A stretch of 64,000 bases of DNA from Hyperoplus lanceolatus (Eukaryota; Chordata; Actinopteri; Uranoscopiformes; Ammodytidae): assembly GCA_026929865.2 (NCBI GenBank), contig CM049404.1:13166501-13230500 (forward strand), read 5' to 3'. Under the pieces are notes generated by a model. The model saw only the letters and a program-made list of their open reading frames with translations. It was not told where the DNA came from and did not search any database. Shown piece by piece: positions 34,777 to 46,948 of this stretch; position 1 is the stretch's first letter, and each line of letters opens with the position of its first letter. Made by a program: the position numbers and the translations under genes.

Positions 34777-36392
34777 CTATGTTTTCTTTTCACAGCGTCC
34801 TGTGGTGCACTCCTCCCCACGTCCAGTCCACTTCAAGCGATTTCTGGCGAAGACGTCATAGGACTTGTTCATAAATGGTCTCACAGGTGGCCACATCATG
34901 AAACGACCCAACCAGCCAAGGCCCACTGCACTGTACATGACTGCAAACGCTGGGATCCCCCGATGAACCTGCCAATACACAGGGAAGTTAAGCCGACTGG
35001 CATTGTGCTTCATTTAGGATCATCTGCAAAAATCCTCCAAAATGGCAACTACCCTTTCAGAATATTACAGTTCTCGTAAAAACTGTGATATGTAAGATTA
35101 CCTCATCTTTCTCATCAATAACATGCATTTCCTCCATGGCCATCTCGTAGCTGACACTCTTGTATTTCTCTCCATCATAACCTGGCAGGGCAATATTAAC
35201 GAAATCTACTTTTTCGGGCTGTTTTCTTTGCAGAAACTGGAGGAACCGGATCTCCGTCACACATATTGGACAAAGACCATCATAGAGAACCTGAAAAGCA
35301 TCAGGGAATAGATGTTAACAGAACCCTGATTGTTATTAATCGTTTGCTGTCTAGTGCACAAGAACAAAATTAGTAGTAAGTACTAGTAGAGTGGCAGAAG
35401 TTGAATGGAGATTATTTTAAAGGGGACAACAAATAATACTTTGAAAAGTGTACAGGCATCTAAAGATCAACACATATAAGAATGGAATAAAGGAAGACAT
35501 TAAATAGTTTTACAAAAATAAGAGCTATACATTGTTGTATTGCACTGACAACATACATCTTTTAGAAATGAAAAAAGTCTAGATTAATGAATTAAATAAT
35601 GATGAATGTAAAATGTTTGTCAATTCATTTTACAATGCTTTGTTTCATACGTGGATTACTGGTACAGAATTGAATAGGTGCTTAATGTTTTACTTAGAAG
35701 ATAACTGCAAATAACTTAAATACTTATTCATCAGGAAAAGAAAAATCTAATTGTGGAAACTATTTGAAGAATTAGGAGATATTCTAACCCAGTTCATTGT
35801 ACTTTTTCGTATTTTCTACCATGAATTTATTATCAGAATAATGAATTATCATAAAGCAAAAGACAATGCAAGGCAAGGTGAGTCTATTTATACAGCAACA
35901 TTGAGACACAAGACAATTCAAAGTGATTTACTGGAGCATGGCTTGACGTTATTTGTTATTTGTGTTGTTTTTGGCCTTTACCATAATTGACTAGTAATGC
36001 ACGCTGCACACTGGTGATCCACAGACGGACCACTCTTTTGGTCTTTTGCAACAGAAGTAATATAGCACAATGCACGTATCTAATTAGGCGACAGAGAGGT
36101 CTTCCTTTTAAGAAAACATCTTTGGCAGAACGTACAAACACTGGCTTGCAAGGGCACGTTATTCAACATCCAGATGAAACTTATGCCAACTGATGGAATT
36201 AGGCTAATTAACGTTAATTGGCTACTACAGATGATTATAAGCAACACATGTATGTGAACCATAATAACAAATATAGAAGCTTACCTTTACATTTGCAGGG
36301 TGGGAGCTGGATGCAGGTGTCACTCCAACTGCCTGTCTTGAAATTACACAACTGGACGGACGGGTCAAACATGGTCTAACATTGGAAAACAT
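34777..36392 (-). CDS. DCC/DUF393-family thiol-disulfide oxidoreductase-like protein
   Basis: Three exons join in phase: 36392-36285, 35290-35102, 34968-34777, giving 162 aa. Exon 1 encodes an arginine- and serine-rich, acid-free N-terminus (MFSNVRPCLTRPSSC...), suited to mitochondrial import. Exon 2 opens with VLYDGLCPICVTE: the D-G-x-C-P-x-C site that defines the family, with Cys46 and Cys49. Exon 3 has HRGIPAF, WLGRFM and YDVFARNR, matching the family's C-terminal half. Members are thought to be thioredoxin-fold redox proteins; the fish protein's substrate is not known. I know of no well-studied human counterpart. It lies between pnpla8 and slc16a7, about 290 bp head to head from the candidate exon at 36685. 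The family call is firm; location and function are inferred. Confidence 0.88.
35870..35935 (-). repeat. L2-type LINE tail fragment
   Basis: The stretch AGGCAAGGTGAGTCTATTTA followed by GAGACACAAG and CAAAGTG aligns with the tail of the L2 copy at 29088-29160 in the same orientation. It is a short 3' remnant in intron 1 of the DCC-family gene. Confidence 0.65.
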
Positions 36393-36684
36393 ATCGATAT
36401 ACAACGAGCCCTTCTAACACGGCAAACGTGCTGATTAAATATGCAACAAATTAGCTACAATACAACAAACAGCTAGCGTTGCCGTCAAACAAGAAGTCGT
36501 TTGTTACACAAGCGGTTTGAGAAGAGGTCGCCCGCTGAAGTTGTTAAAAACGAACCCTAAAAATGCACTTCGTTACAGCAAACTTAATATCGCGTCCTAA
36601 CACTCGCCTTATTTGTAAGAAATATTTCAATTCAAGCAAACTGTAAACCAACAATTTCATAACGACGGCAGCTGACCGGGGAGC
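36393..36684. promoter_or_regulatory. Candidate bidirectional promoter
   Basis: It lies between the start codon of the DCC-family gene (minus) and a strong-context ATG on the plus strand. It contains scattered CpG (TATCGCGTCC, GACGGC) but no obvious TATA box. The inference rests on head-to-head layout alone. Confidence 0.35.
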
Positions 36685-36783
36685 ATGGCTGAAGGAGGCG
36701 TGATGAGTATGACGAAGAGGCGGCTGCTCCAGCGAGATGTCCCACTCTACTGCCTTTTTCCAAGCCCAGTGTTAGTGGAACGA
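36685..36783 (+). CDS. Candidate first exon of an unidentified gene or slc16a7 leader
   Basis: An ATG in strong context (A at -3, G at +4) opens 33 codons rich in basic residues (MAEGGVMSMTKRRLLQRDV, then PLYCLFPSPVLVER) that end exactly at a consensus donor, CGA|GTGAGT, in phase 0. I recognise no protein family. No downstream exon is evident before slc16a7 starts at 37896, so it may instead be an alternative leader of that gene. Coding status is uncertain. Confidence 0.35.
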
Positions 36784-37895
36784 GTGAGTACTCTTAATTA
36801 ACCCAAAGCCAAGGGTATCTACATTGTGATATCTTGATAAATGGAAGTGTCCCACCATTTGAATGAAGTTAAAAGTCAGCCTATTTTGTAAGCAGTCGCA
36901 TGAGGCTTGGACAGCACATCTGTGGCAAAGACTCGAAGAATATGCTGTTGTTGAATGTTAACATAATCATTTTTGTCCAAAACAAGATGAGGAGGTGGTA
37001 TTTTACCCAGGGGAGATACTCATTCCTCTTAGATTATGTACAAACTACTCAGATCTCATGTTTCAAAATGTGATGGAATTCTCTGTACTAAGATTTTTTA
37101 TTTAATAATTATTTTCACTTTTAAAACAATAATTTACAGAGTATCAAGCTGTACAGGACACAGTTTACTGTCTCGGGCAATCATTTGTACGGGAAAGTGA
37201 TACAAAGCTTGTATGACCTCTCATACCTGAGCGCAAGTCATGTGCAAAGAAAGACTGTAACATTTCACTTCTGGTTAGTCAGTTCCCTACGGTGGCGCTG
37301 AGCATTCACCAAATAAAAAAAGTTTCACAGCTAATGTAGCCGTTCGCACACTCAGGATCTCGTAATTACGAGAAAAGATCTCGTAATTACATGCAGTGCT
37401 TGTCCTTGCTGATGTGCATCAACGTAGCATACAACAGCGCCTTATAAGAACAATTCAAGTTTGAATTTCGTTGGAATTTACAGTATTGTGGCATGCATAT
37501 CCTTTCGTGATATCCTATGATACAGGTTTTTACCAATTTTGGCCAAAGTAGCCACCAACCAATACTGTGTTAAATCTACCCAACGTGTTGTTTAGACCCA
37601 CACTGTGCTCTAGCAGGGTTACTGCTTGAGTGGTCACTTGTATTTATCATGCAAGCACACGTGATGAGATCAAAGGCCTTACAGCTGGGTCTTTTTGAGG
37701 GAGACAGCCACAGGGTCATTCAACAACACAGTTACAGTTTACAGGGGAGTGTGCAGAGGTGAGTTGTTGTGATGTGTAGAGCATGTGACTCGGGGTCTGC
37801 ATTCCTTTATGTGATTATAACCAGTGCTTTAAAGATGTGGCGTTGTTTTATACTCTTCTTTTACCCTTTTCCTCTAGCCAGCTTTTGAATTGAAA
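36784..37895. other. Upstream region of slc16a7
   Basis: A possible short leader exon ends at about 37759 with AGAG|GTGAGT. A small repeat with ATCTCGTAATTACGAG occurs at about 37360-37395. No other feature is supported. Confidence 0.35.
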
Positions 37896-40800
37896 ATGCC
37901 CCCTCCAGCAGCAACTAACCTAGGGTACACCCCGCCAGATGGAGGCTGGGGCTGGGCTGTCGTTTTCGGAGCTTTCATCTCCATTGGATTCTCCTATGCC
38001 TTTCCCAAGTCCCTCACTATCTACTTTAAGGAGATTCAGGAATATTTTGCCGTTTCCTACAGTCAGATTGCCTGGTTGTCCTCAGTCATGCTCGCTACAA
38101 TGTATGCAGGAGGTCAGTAGCCTTTGTATTATTATTATTTCATTCCCATGCAGCATCTTCCATGAACATGTTGACCAAGCAAAACATAGCTTGTTCTTTA
38201 TTTCACCAAAATATATAGTCTAAGTGCTGTAAACCTTCAGTGAAAGTACCAAAACAGTGAGATATCTCTCTTCTCTATGCAGGACCTGTGAGCAGTATAC
38301 TTGTCAATCGCTATGGCAGCAGACCTGTGGTCATGGTCGGTGGAGTCATGGTTAGTACTGCCATGGTGCTTGCCTCATTTGGCACCACTATCATGCATCT
38401 TTATCTCTGCGTGGGAGTAATTGGAGGTAAATCACATGTGTTTGTTTTTGTCTTATTATAGTTTGAATGAGTTTGAAGTGTATTAGGATCTTGAGGAATT
38501 TTACTAGTGAGGTAAGGTTGCTGCAGTTCTATGAAATGTTTGCTTTAGGTTGCCTGGTTGTGACTGGTTGACACAAGAGGATGCCGGTTGTTGCGTAACT
38601 CCCATTCAGGAGTTCATTTATTATCAGTCCACCGGTGCCGTTTGTGCCCCTGTGTGAGGTTAACATGGGCCGTTCGGTGCAAAGTGTATATATCTGCTGA
38701 AATAACAATGACATATCCACACCCTGTTTAAAATGGGGCTATGAAAGCAAAACATGCTCTAGACTTTGGTGTGTTGTTGTTGTTTTAGAAATTCCTCAGT
38801 TAATCAGATTTGTATTGTAGTATTTTAAAATCCCCACATGCATGGATTTATGCTAGACCACATGATTGGGCTAATGACACCAAGCAAACAAACCTCTCAG
38901 ACTTTACACTTTAAGCAAGGAGAGATGTTCCACCTACTGTGACACAGAAAATAACTGAATGTGGGGGAAAGTTTCTGATCTAATTTAGGAATTCAGCCAC
39001 TATAAAGGTGAAATAAAATATTATGTTAATTATTATCATCACTGTTTAATCTGCAGATTATTTTTAAGATGCATCAATAAATCGTTTGTAATCAGAATAT
39101 AGTGCAAAAAAGTTTGTTAAAAGAGAAGTAAGTGATATTGTTTTTTATCAATATACATGTTAAATCACTCTGCTTTCATACACCAATCACGTAAACAGTA
39201 TGCACAGTTCATAACAAAGGTCTCCCACTCATTCAGCTTTGCAGTAATTTCCAGAAAAATTTTTTTGTATCCCGCTCGTTTTATCCAATCAGGAGTGCTT
39301 TAAAGAGGTGGGTCTCTGTGCCAGTGAACCATGACTCGCTGCTCTACATCGCGGCACTATCTGAGGAAGACGGCTGTGTGTTCATGTGGTGGTGAGGGAG
39401 GGGACTGCTAACTGCAGTCACTGACAGGAAGTTAGCTAAAAGGACCATATAACTTACTTGTCCTTTAAGTTAGCTAACTGTCATTTTTATTAGCTCTCTT
39501 CAGTTTATCTCTTATTACAGTACGTTTAACTATATCTTTTAAAACCTTTACAGCACATTATTGCAAAGTAATATTTTATTGAATTAATTATCCTTCCCCC
39601 TCAAGGTATGGTTAGTATTTAAAACCAAAATCAGAATTCCTCCAAAGTAGATGTGTGCCACTGGATGTGAAGAATAATTTTGATAGAGCTGCTACTGATG
39701 ACTTCAAGTCTGTATGTTAGTTTTCCATATTTTTTCTTCAAATTAATGAAATGTATTCTATGATCAATCTTGTAGATGATGTAATAACCTTGGCATTTCA
39801 TTAAGAACTCATATGATCCAAGCAAAGAAAAATCCATTATTTATGATATGTTAATGGTCCATTTTATTATTTCAACAGGTATGGGCCTCGCCTTCAACCT
39901 ACAGCCGGCCCTGACGATTATAGGTACCTACTTCCAGGTCAAAAGGCCGATGGCGAACGGGCTTGCAATGACAGGAAGTCCAGTTGTCCTATTCACCCTT
40001 GCTCCTCTCAACCAGTTTCTGTTTGATTCTTTTGGCTGGAGAGGGAGCTTCCTCATCCTGGGATCCATCGTTTTTAACTGCTGTGTAGCTGGTTCTTTGA
40101 TGAGGCCAGTCAACAAAAAGGCCCTGACCAAAGCACACACTGAACCATCAGGGTGTAACGGGGCAGCTGCAGAGGAAGCTGCTGCTGCTGCTGTCAACAG
40201 TGCACAGTCAGCTAACCCCACGACTGAAGAGAGCCAAAATGAGAGCCAGAGTCTGGGCTGCGTGCACCGATTCATAGATGTCTCCCTTTTTAGACACCGG
40301 GGCTTCCTCATCTATCTCGTTGGTAACGTGGTCATGTTTTTTGGCTTTTTTGCGCCTGTGGTTTTTCTGGCTCCGTATGCCAAACATCAAGGGATCGATG
40401 AATATTCTGCAGCTTTCTTGCTTTCCATCTTTGCTCTGTCGGACATGTTCATCAGACCACTAACTGGCTTCTTAGGCAACACCAAATGGATTAGGCCACG
40501 GATTCAATACTTTTTTAGTTTTGCAGTCGCATACAATGGCGTGTGCCACCTTTTATGCCCACTTCTGCCCGGATATGCGGGTCTGGTTGTTTATGCTGTC
40601 CTCTTTGGTTTTGGCTTTGGAATGGTCTCTGCACTGCTGTTTGAAACTCTGATGGACCTTGTTGGAGCTCATCGCTTCTCTAGCGCAGTGGGACTCGTCA
40701 CCATTATCGAGTGTGGACCAGTACTTCTTGGACCTCCAATAGCAGGTGTGTCAATGTTGGAGATATCTATTTCAACTCATAAATCCATACAAAATGTAAT

Positions 40801-41060
40801 AATTACAAAAAAACAAACACCCATTGAAGCATGCATGTTCTCTTTCAGGAGCTCTGGTGGATGCTTTCGGGGACTACAAATACATGTACTATGCGTGCGG
40901 AGTGATGATGCTGGTGCCTGGCATATTTTTCTTCATCATGCATTACTTCAACTACAAGAAACTGGACGAGGAGCAGCGGCAGAGTGTGACAGCAGAGATG
41001 AGGACTTGTGAAGAGGCAGTGCAACTTAAGATGAGCCAGGAAGAAAGAACAGATGGATGA
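37896..41060 (+). CDS. slc16a7: Monocarboxylate transporter, MCT2-like (SLC16 family)
   Basis: A plasma-membrane, proton-coupled carrier for lactate, pyruvate and ketone bodies of the MCT1-4 group. Four coding exons join in phase: 37896-38112, 38283-38426, 39879-40745, 40849-41060, giving 479 aa. The ATG at 37896 gives the family start MPPP. Signature motifs are DGGWGWAVV (around residue 17) in helix 1, and [18 protein letters not shown] in helices 4-5. The central loop (NKKALTK to ESQSLGC) is an Ala/Glu-rich linker between helices 6 and 7. [11 protein letters not shown] and CHLLCPL follow, then [30 protein letters not shown] and FLILGS are closer to MCT2 than to MCT1 (which I recall as GLAFNLNPALTMIG), and the TAFA gene downstream fits the human SLC16A7 neighbourhood. 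MCT1 duplicates cannot be excluded without a tree. The second intron (38427-39878) holds no gene. Confidence 0.92.
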
Positions 41061-41104
41061 ACTTGCTGACTATGATTTTGTTTTAGTGGGTGTAGAACGA
41101 GGCC

Positions 41105-41400
41105 TTAAAGTTATACTATGCAGGATTTGTATACTTGTCTGTTGTAAACACAATATTCTGACTTTGACCCACCTCCCCTGATCCTCTCTCGCTACTGATA
41201 TTTATCTCTAGCACATATAGAGTACTTTCAAAGACTGGTGTTGTAGTCCTATTCGAGGCTCAACCCTCTGTGCTGTTATTAGTAGAGAGTTAAAGACCCA
41301 CCCGCACTGTTCAAATGTTGTCGCCCAGAAACCTCAACATGGGGCAGAAGTTTCATTTTGTATGACTCTATTCTATAAATCCTGAATAGTGTACCTTTAA
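41105..41400. mobile_element. TTAA-flanked MITE in slc16a7 3' UTR
   Basis: TTAA at 41105-41108 and 41397-41400. The ends are imperfect inverted repeats: AGTTATACTATGCAGGATTT from the left and AGGTACACTATTCAGGATTT from the right. It begins about 45 bases after the slc16a7 stop and lies before its probable poly(A) signal, so it would be transcribed in the 3' UTR. Confidence 0.75.
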
Positions 41401-41608
41401 GGATTTACAGTGTACATTGTATTATTGATAGAAAATATTTTCTACTTTGGATTTGGTTTGTCGGACTCTTTGGACTTTGCTACATATCTGAAGTTTAACA
41501 TTTGGTGTTTTTTAATCGTTATTTTATGTATATTGTTGTTGTTTATTATTACTACATTCTACGACAACTGTGACAACTTTAAGAGCCTTTTTATTTTTTT
41601 TATTTTTC

Positions 41609-41614
41609 AATAAA
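41609..41614 (+). promoter_or_regulatory. Poly(A) signal of slc16a7
   Basis: An AATAAA after a T-rich stretch, 549 nt past the stop codon, is the first canonical signal downstream of the coding region. Confidence 0.6.
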
Positions 41615-44600
41615 TCCTACAAAAGTGCCACTGGACCCTCCAGCGCAAGTATCTTAATGGCTCTATAAACTAATATGATTCCTCTTTGTTCCTTCAGTGG
41701 CTGTAAAAAATAATTTTCTTGAGGGACTGATATAAAATAATGAGTCCAAAACCCAACTGGGAGCCACTAGATTATAAGTAGATTGCCACTAGATGGCACT
41801 GGACACTGTCATGTGAGATCTCAAAGTGCAACACATCTGTCCTATTAAAGTGCAATTAAACAACAGGATTCTGAATTGGTGGCCTGGTTCTTTACAGCAT
41901 TGATTTGCCAAGTCGTGAGGTCGTGACCCTGCCGTGGGCCGTCAGATATTATGAATGGGCAGCCGTGGGCGCAGCAACAGTACTACAGTAAAATACATTT
42001 TCAATGTCTTAGGGATCTGTAATAATTGTTTCACTGGGTCATTGCTTCAGTGCAGTCATAAAAAAATCTGTGTGAAGTTATGGAAGGTTTTGGCAGTTCA
42101 ACTTTCAAAATAAGTGTGGGTGACCCTATGTGTATACAATTATTTGCAAGAACAGGTATTGTGCAATTACCAAAGCTATAGGCCAGGCTTCCAAATATTT
42201 CAGTATTTTAATGAGCTGCTTTGAATTATGTTAATTGTGAAGTATCAAATAATACAGGCTCAACACTGACTTATCTTAGAAAATAGCCTTACCTGGCAGT
42301 AAATAAGATGTGTGATCTTAGACCAGGTCACCACAGGTCAACTTTATATTCTCATACATTCGCTTAATTGCAGCACCGTGTTGCCATGCCTTGGGCGCCT
42401 GCAATACGAGATACATGGTGGAGCCATTCAGGAACGGAACAATGCCATTATTACAGATGTATACTTGAGCAATCCATTCTTATCATGTCCCTGCAAGGTG
42501 CATATTGACTTCCTTTTTCAGGTGGAAGAAAATCGCTTAAGTGAGTGAATCAATATGTTTATTTATAACCTTAGATAACATCATCATGAATAGTGTAAGC
42601 CAATTGCTAATGGGTTGGTTTTGTTGGTTTCATTTCAACCAACAAAAAAAGTAGCATAAAAGCATATTACTTTTGGTGGTGGAAATTAATGATTTTTTTT
42701 CATTGTGGATTAATCTGATTGTTAATTTCTTGCTTAATCCATTTATTGATGCACACCACAAAAGTATACATATATTAACAACCAGAAACAAATAGTGGTG
42801 TAGGGGAAATACCCTAATAGTATATGTTTAGTTTTGACCCAGTTTTTGTTTTTCAGAAGCATTAATGCATTATCAAAGTTTCCTTTCAAGAATGTTCTTT
42901 TTATAAATGAACACAAAATGAAAGAGTGAAGAAGATCTCCAATTAGTGGCAGTTCCCATAAACTCTGTATCATCTCTTCAGTGAACAGTTTGAGCATAAT
43001 CACTGTGATGAACTGTGACTGATGTCAGTAAATCTGACTTTAATTGGGACCAACTACAATGAATCCAGGCAGCTCTGCATCCAATCCCTGTGAAGACTGC
43101 TACCGTGCCTAGATATGATGTTTGAGCCAGGCGGCTGGTTTGAGCATTTGCACCCCAAGTTCTGTTTTAACCACACGACTGGGATGTGTGCAAGGAAGGG
43201 AGTGATACTGTCTGCTTAATCCAACATGTTTGTTAATAATCTTTGCTAATCTTCTTTACCCACAGCAGCTGAACTAATCTGTGCTCCCAATGTTTACACT
43301 CGGAGGGAGGGCATCGTCATGCGGATACCAACGACTTAAGAGTTTATTCATCAGCCCTGTCATCGCTTGTCTAAAATAAACATGGATAGCCAGGGCAGCT
43401 CGCAATGGATAAACAGGGCATCTTGAGAGGTTCTTAGAGACAGAGGAGCAATTGCCAGGACAGTCTCTACAAGGAGCTCTCAAGGACTCACTCGCACCTT
43501 CCAGAGAGACACCATGGCCTGCAGTGTGTCTTGACTGACTGTTGTAACACAAGATTTACGGAGATTATTTGGCGAAAAAACAAGCCACAGAGTACCCTAC
43601 TCCCAAAATCAATAATCATAGCAAACGGCTGCCACAACCACAGATGAAGGTCACCTTGACCTTTATCTAGAGTAAAATATATATATATTTTTGAATATTG
43701 CATTTTCTCTAGCAGAAACTGTCAACATCTGCATGAGTATAGGGTAAATCAGGAGAGGTCTAGATCTTGCTTCTGCCCTCAATCCCTGGAGGGAAGCCTG
43801 AATCAGATGAACGATATCAGTTCTACAGAACGCTCAGATAGCTTATGGCATTTGTTACGCACAGTAAGCTGTTCATTGCAGTGGTGGAAACTGAATAATT
43901 ACCTTTGCGCAAGTGCTGTATGCATATACAATTAATATTCACGAGTATTTATTAATAAACCTTCAAGCATTACAAAAATTAAATATTTACATCCTGATAA
44001 GCAGCATATTGACTACTTTCCTTTTGATACTAAGTGTATATTTTGCTGAAAGTCTCTCTGTATCGTTACTTACAGTAATTAAAAAAGAAAGACTTACTTG
44101 TATGAGTGTAGTATTTAAATAAAACCCCATTGTAACCATGACAGCCAGTGGCAAACAAAAAATATTTTGTGTAGTATTACTACTTTGCACTTTTATAAAA
44201 ACCTTGTTGTATTCTGTAAAAACAATATTTACTCTAGTTTCAGCTCTGTTTTCAGTCTCCACCATCTCCCGAGAAAAATATTTGGCTCTTTACTATGTTC
44301 ACCAGTTACAGTAGTTTGTAACTGCATGCTTCTCTCTGCTGTCTAGTGCCGAGCCAATAGATTACATTTTTCTTTGACTATTTGCTAATGCTATCAGTGG
44401 TGAGAGTGAACTGAAAGAGTTGAGTGAGCGCTGAAGGAAAAGTGTGCTGTTGCTGTTGCTGTTGCTGCTGCTGGACATTGGTTTTCCTTGTTGAATACAA
44501 ATGGGACAGAGCATGACCCTTATGAAGACGGCCATTTTTGGAGCTGTAACAAAAGAGGAACTAAAACCCCCGGACTACTCAATCATGACTAATGTGTGTA

Positions 44601-46895
44601 AAAGAAATTGAGTCGCCAACTAAAAGGACTTAATGAGATTATGTTGCCCATAATTAACAATCTGCTAAATACATTTCCCAAAACTGAGAACAGTACGTCT
44701 TTTTTGTCCGCCGTTGAGCCTAAAGAATTATCATCCAAACACACATTTACCCCACTTTTCAGAGTTGACAATGCAGAGCCCCTGACCAATATCCTTAATC
44801 TGCCACTCAAAATACATTTAGCCTTTGTGTGAACAAATGTGTGCTGCCGACACACTGCTTGTGGAGACTCTGTCTGCCTATTAGACCCATTGTTCCTCTT
44901 TATCTGGTGAACACAGACAACCACTGAAGCTTGCATGTCTGGGGATGCTGGTGCTGTTGTGTGCACATTACATGAATAATACAAGGATTGTCCTGCAGGA
45001 TTATAATCTATCCTTTGAATATCATGCCGAATTACATTGCTTTATGAACAATTTCTTGATTGAAGAGCTAAAGGAGCGGATGGCATAAACAACAATCTGT
45101 AGCACTGTTTACACATGGACAGCTTGTGCACACAGTTAGATGTGGCCTGTGGCATTTGGTGGATAAATACAAAGTGGCTTGTATTATCAGTCTATCAGGG
45201 CAGCACACTTGACTGACCAGTTCGACCTCAGAGATAACATTGTTAGATTTCATTTAATTCCTCTGTCTTGATTTGGAAAATTGCATTAAATCCCAATCCC
45301 CATCTGCAGATGCCTGAGATAGGCATCCTCTAGCGCCATGTCCTCGGGGATTGACACCCAGGCCTGGGCTGAGACTGAGAGCTTGACACAGAGACTGGGC
45401 TTCAAAAAGGGAGAGGAGCAGAAATAATTATGAGAGGGACTGAGGCGTATCAGATTGTCCTAGCCTCAGAATGAGAAACAGGATGAGACATGATGGCACG
45501 AATCATATGAAAGAGCCAATGTACAGGCTACAGTACCTGATTCACTTCTAACATCTGTGTAATTACACATAAGGAACCTTGTAATACTGAGATTATGTTA
45601 CCAAATTGTGTCGTCTGCACATTTCTGGCCAGTATCCAGAGCAATTACAGGTATCATTACCCTGAATCAAAGTTGTTGATGAGCAGTGAGCGGTGACGAC
45701 AGTAGCTCTCTCAGGGTGTGGGGGAGGCATTGATGACCAACTTATTTTTGATACCCTAAATGCACCGCGTTGTCTGCTGTTCCTTGTCAGTGCTGAAAAG
45801 GTTGTACTGGCTTTTGTAACTGTGAATGCGCGCGACAGTAGCTGAATTGAATCAATGTCATCAGGGGTTCTTTGTGTTTCAAGGACAGTCTCGCCCCTGT
45901 CTCTGGCTGACATGGTGAGGTTGTTGCCTGTCACAGCTGCTTCGATAAACCCGCCAAAGGTGTATGATTAAATTGCCATTCTTTTCCTAAAGAGAAGTGG
46001 AGCCGTTTAGAAATCTATAAACCATATGGACAAGTCAATAAAATGTCTTTAAAGTAGACCCTATTGCTTCTCTCACAAAGAAATTACTATAGAAAGTGGA
46101 TGCTTTTGTGTGCAACACGTAATATGTAGGAACACAATGGGATTTTTCTTTTAGATTACATGTAGTTGAGGATGAGTTTAAAAGAGATTTTCAATTGCTG
46201 CACAGGTGGTATGAAAGTCAATCAAAACCTCAATATCTAGTTTGTAGGTTTCAGAAGTACTCTTTGGTCATTTTGGTTTCAGAAGTATTCCATTTTGAAA
46301 AAGTAAGAATATATATAAAAAGAGCTCTAACATAAAACCACTCTTACAGGATATAGCTGGTGATATTCCATCTTTTTGTTATCACTAACAGGCCCAATTG
46401 AAAGACTTAACCTAATTAAAACACAACAATGAGTCACACTGTTAGACTGGTTGTGTTTCTTTATTACAAATTTGTTTTGCGTCGACCCCCGCATAAATTG
46501 CCTTGCTGTCGTTAATAATCATTGGACATAATATACTGGATGTATTTATCTGCTTCTATAAATATAAAAATAATATTATTACGATTTACTCCTGAGAAAT
46601 GTTTGCTTAAAACTACATTGCTCAGCTGTTTGAGGAAATCACTGAACCTTTTAAAATGAAAGACACTGCATACAGTAGACTACTGGTGACCCAATTTTAA
46701 AGATTAAGATCCTCAGTAAGAACTAATGGGCTTGTGGCTGAGTACCACAATGAGGGTAAGGGAGTTGTATTCTTCATAGTCTTGAGAAACTGACTAATCC
46801 ATTTCTGTTTTCGTTCCTTTCAAAGTCCTCATGCCTTTCATGTCAATACACATTAACTTTGGCTGGATGTCAATAAACAGTTGTCTGATCAATGG
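41615..46895. other. Intergenic DNA, no gene seen
   Basis: This is AT-rich noncoding DNA. Open frames near 43274-43552, 44589-44984 and 45593-45934 lack domains, splice context or codon bias and are not called. It is the start of a gene desert between slc16a7 and the TAFA gene. Confidence 0.45.
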
Positions 46896-46948
46896 TTAAA
46901 GGTCACATATTATGCTAAATGCACTTTTTAAATGTGTTCTAACATATC

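Noticed and set aside
37360-37395. Small palindromic repeat with TCGTAATTACGAG
   Set aside because: It may be a fragment of a dispersed fish repeat, but ends and duplications could not be defined.
45593-45934. 113-residue minus-strand open frame in the gene desert
   Set aside because: No homology is recalled and there is no gene context; the length is within chance for this composition.
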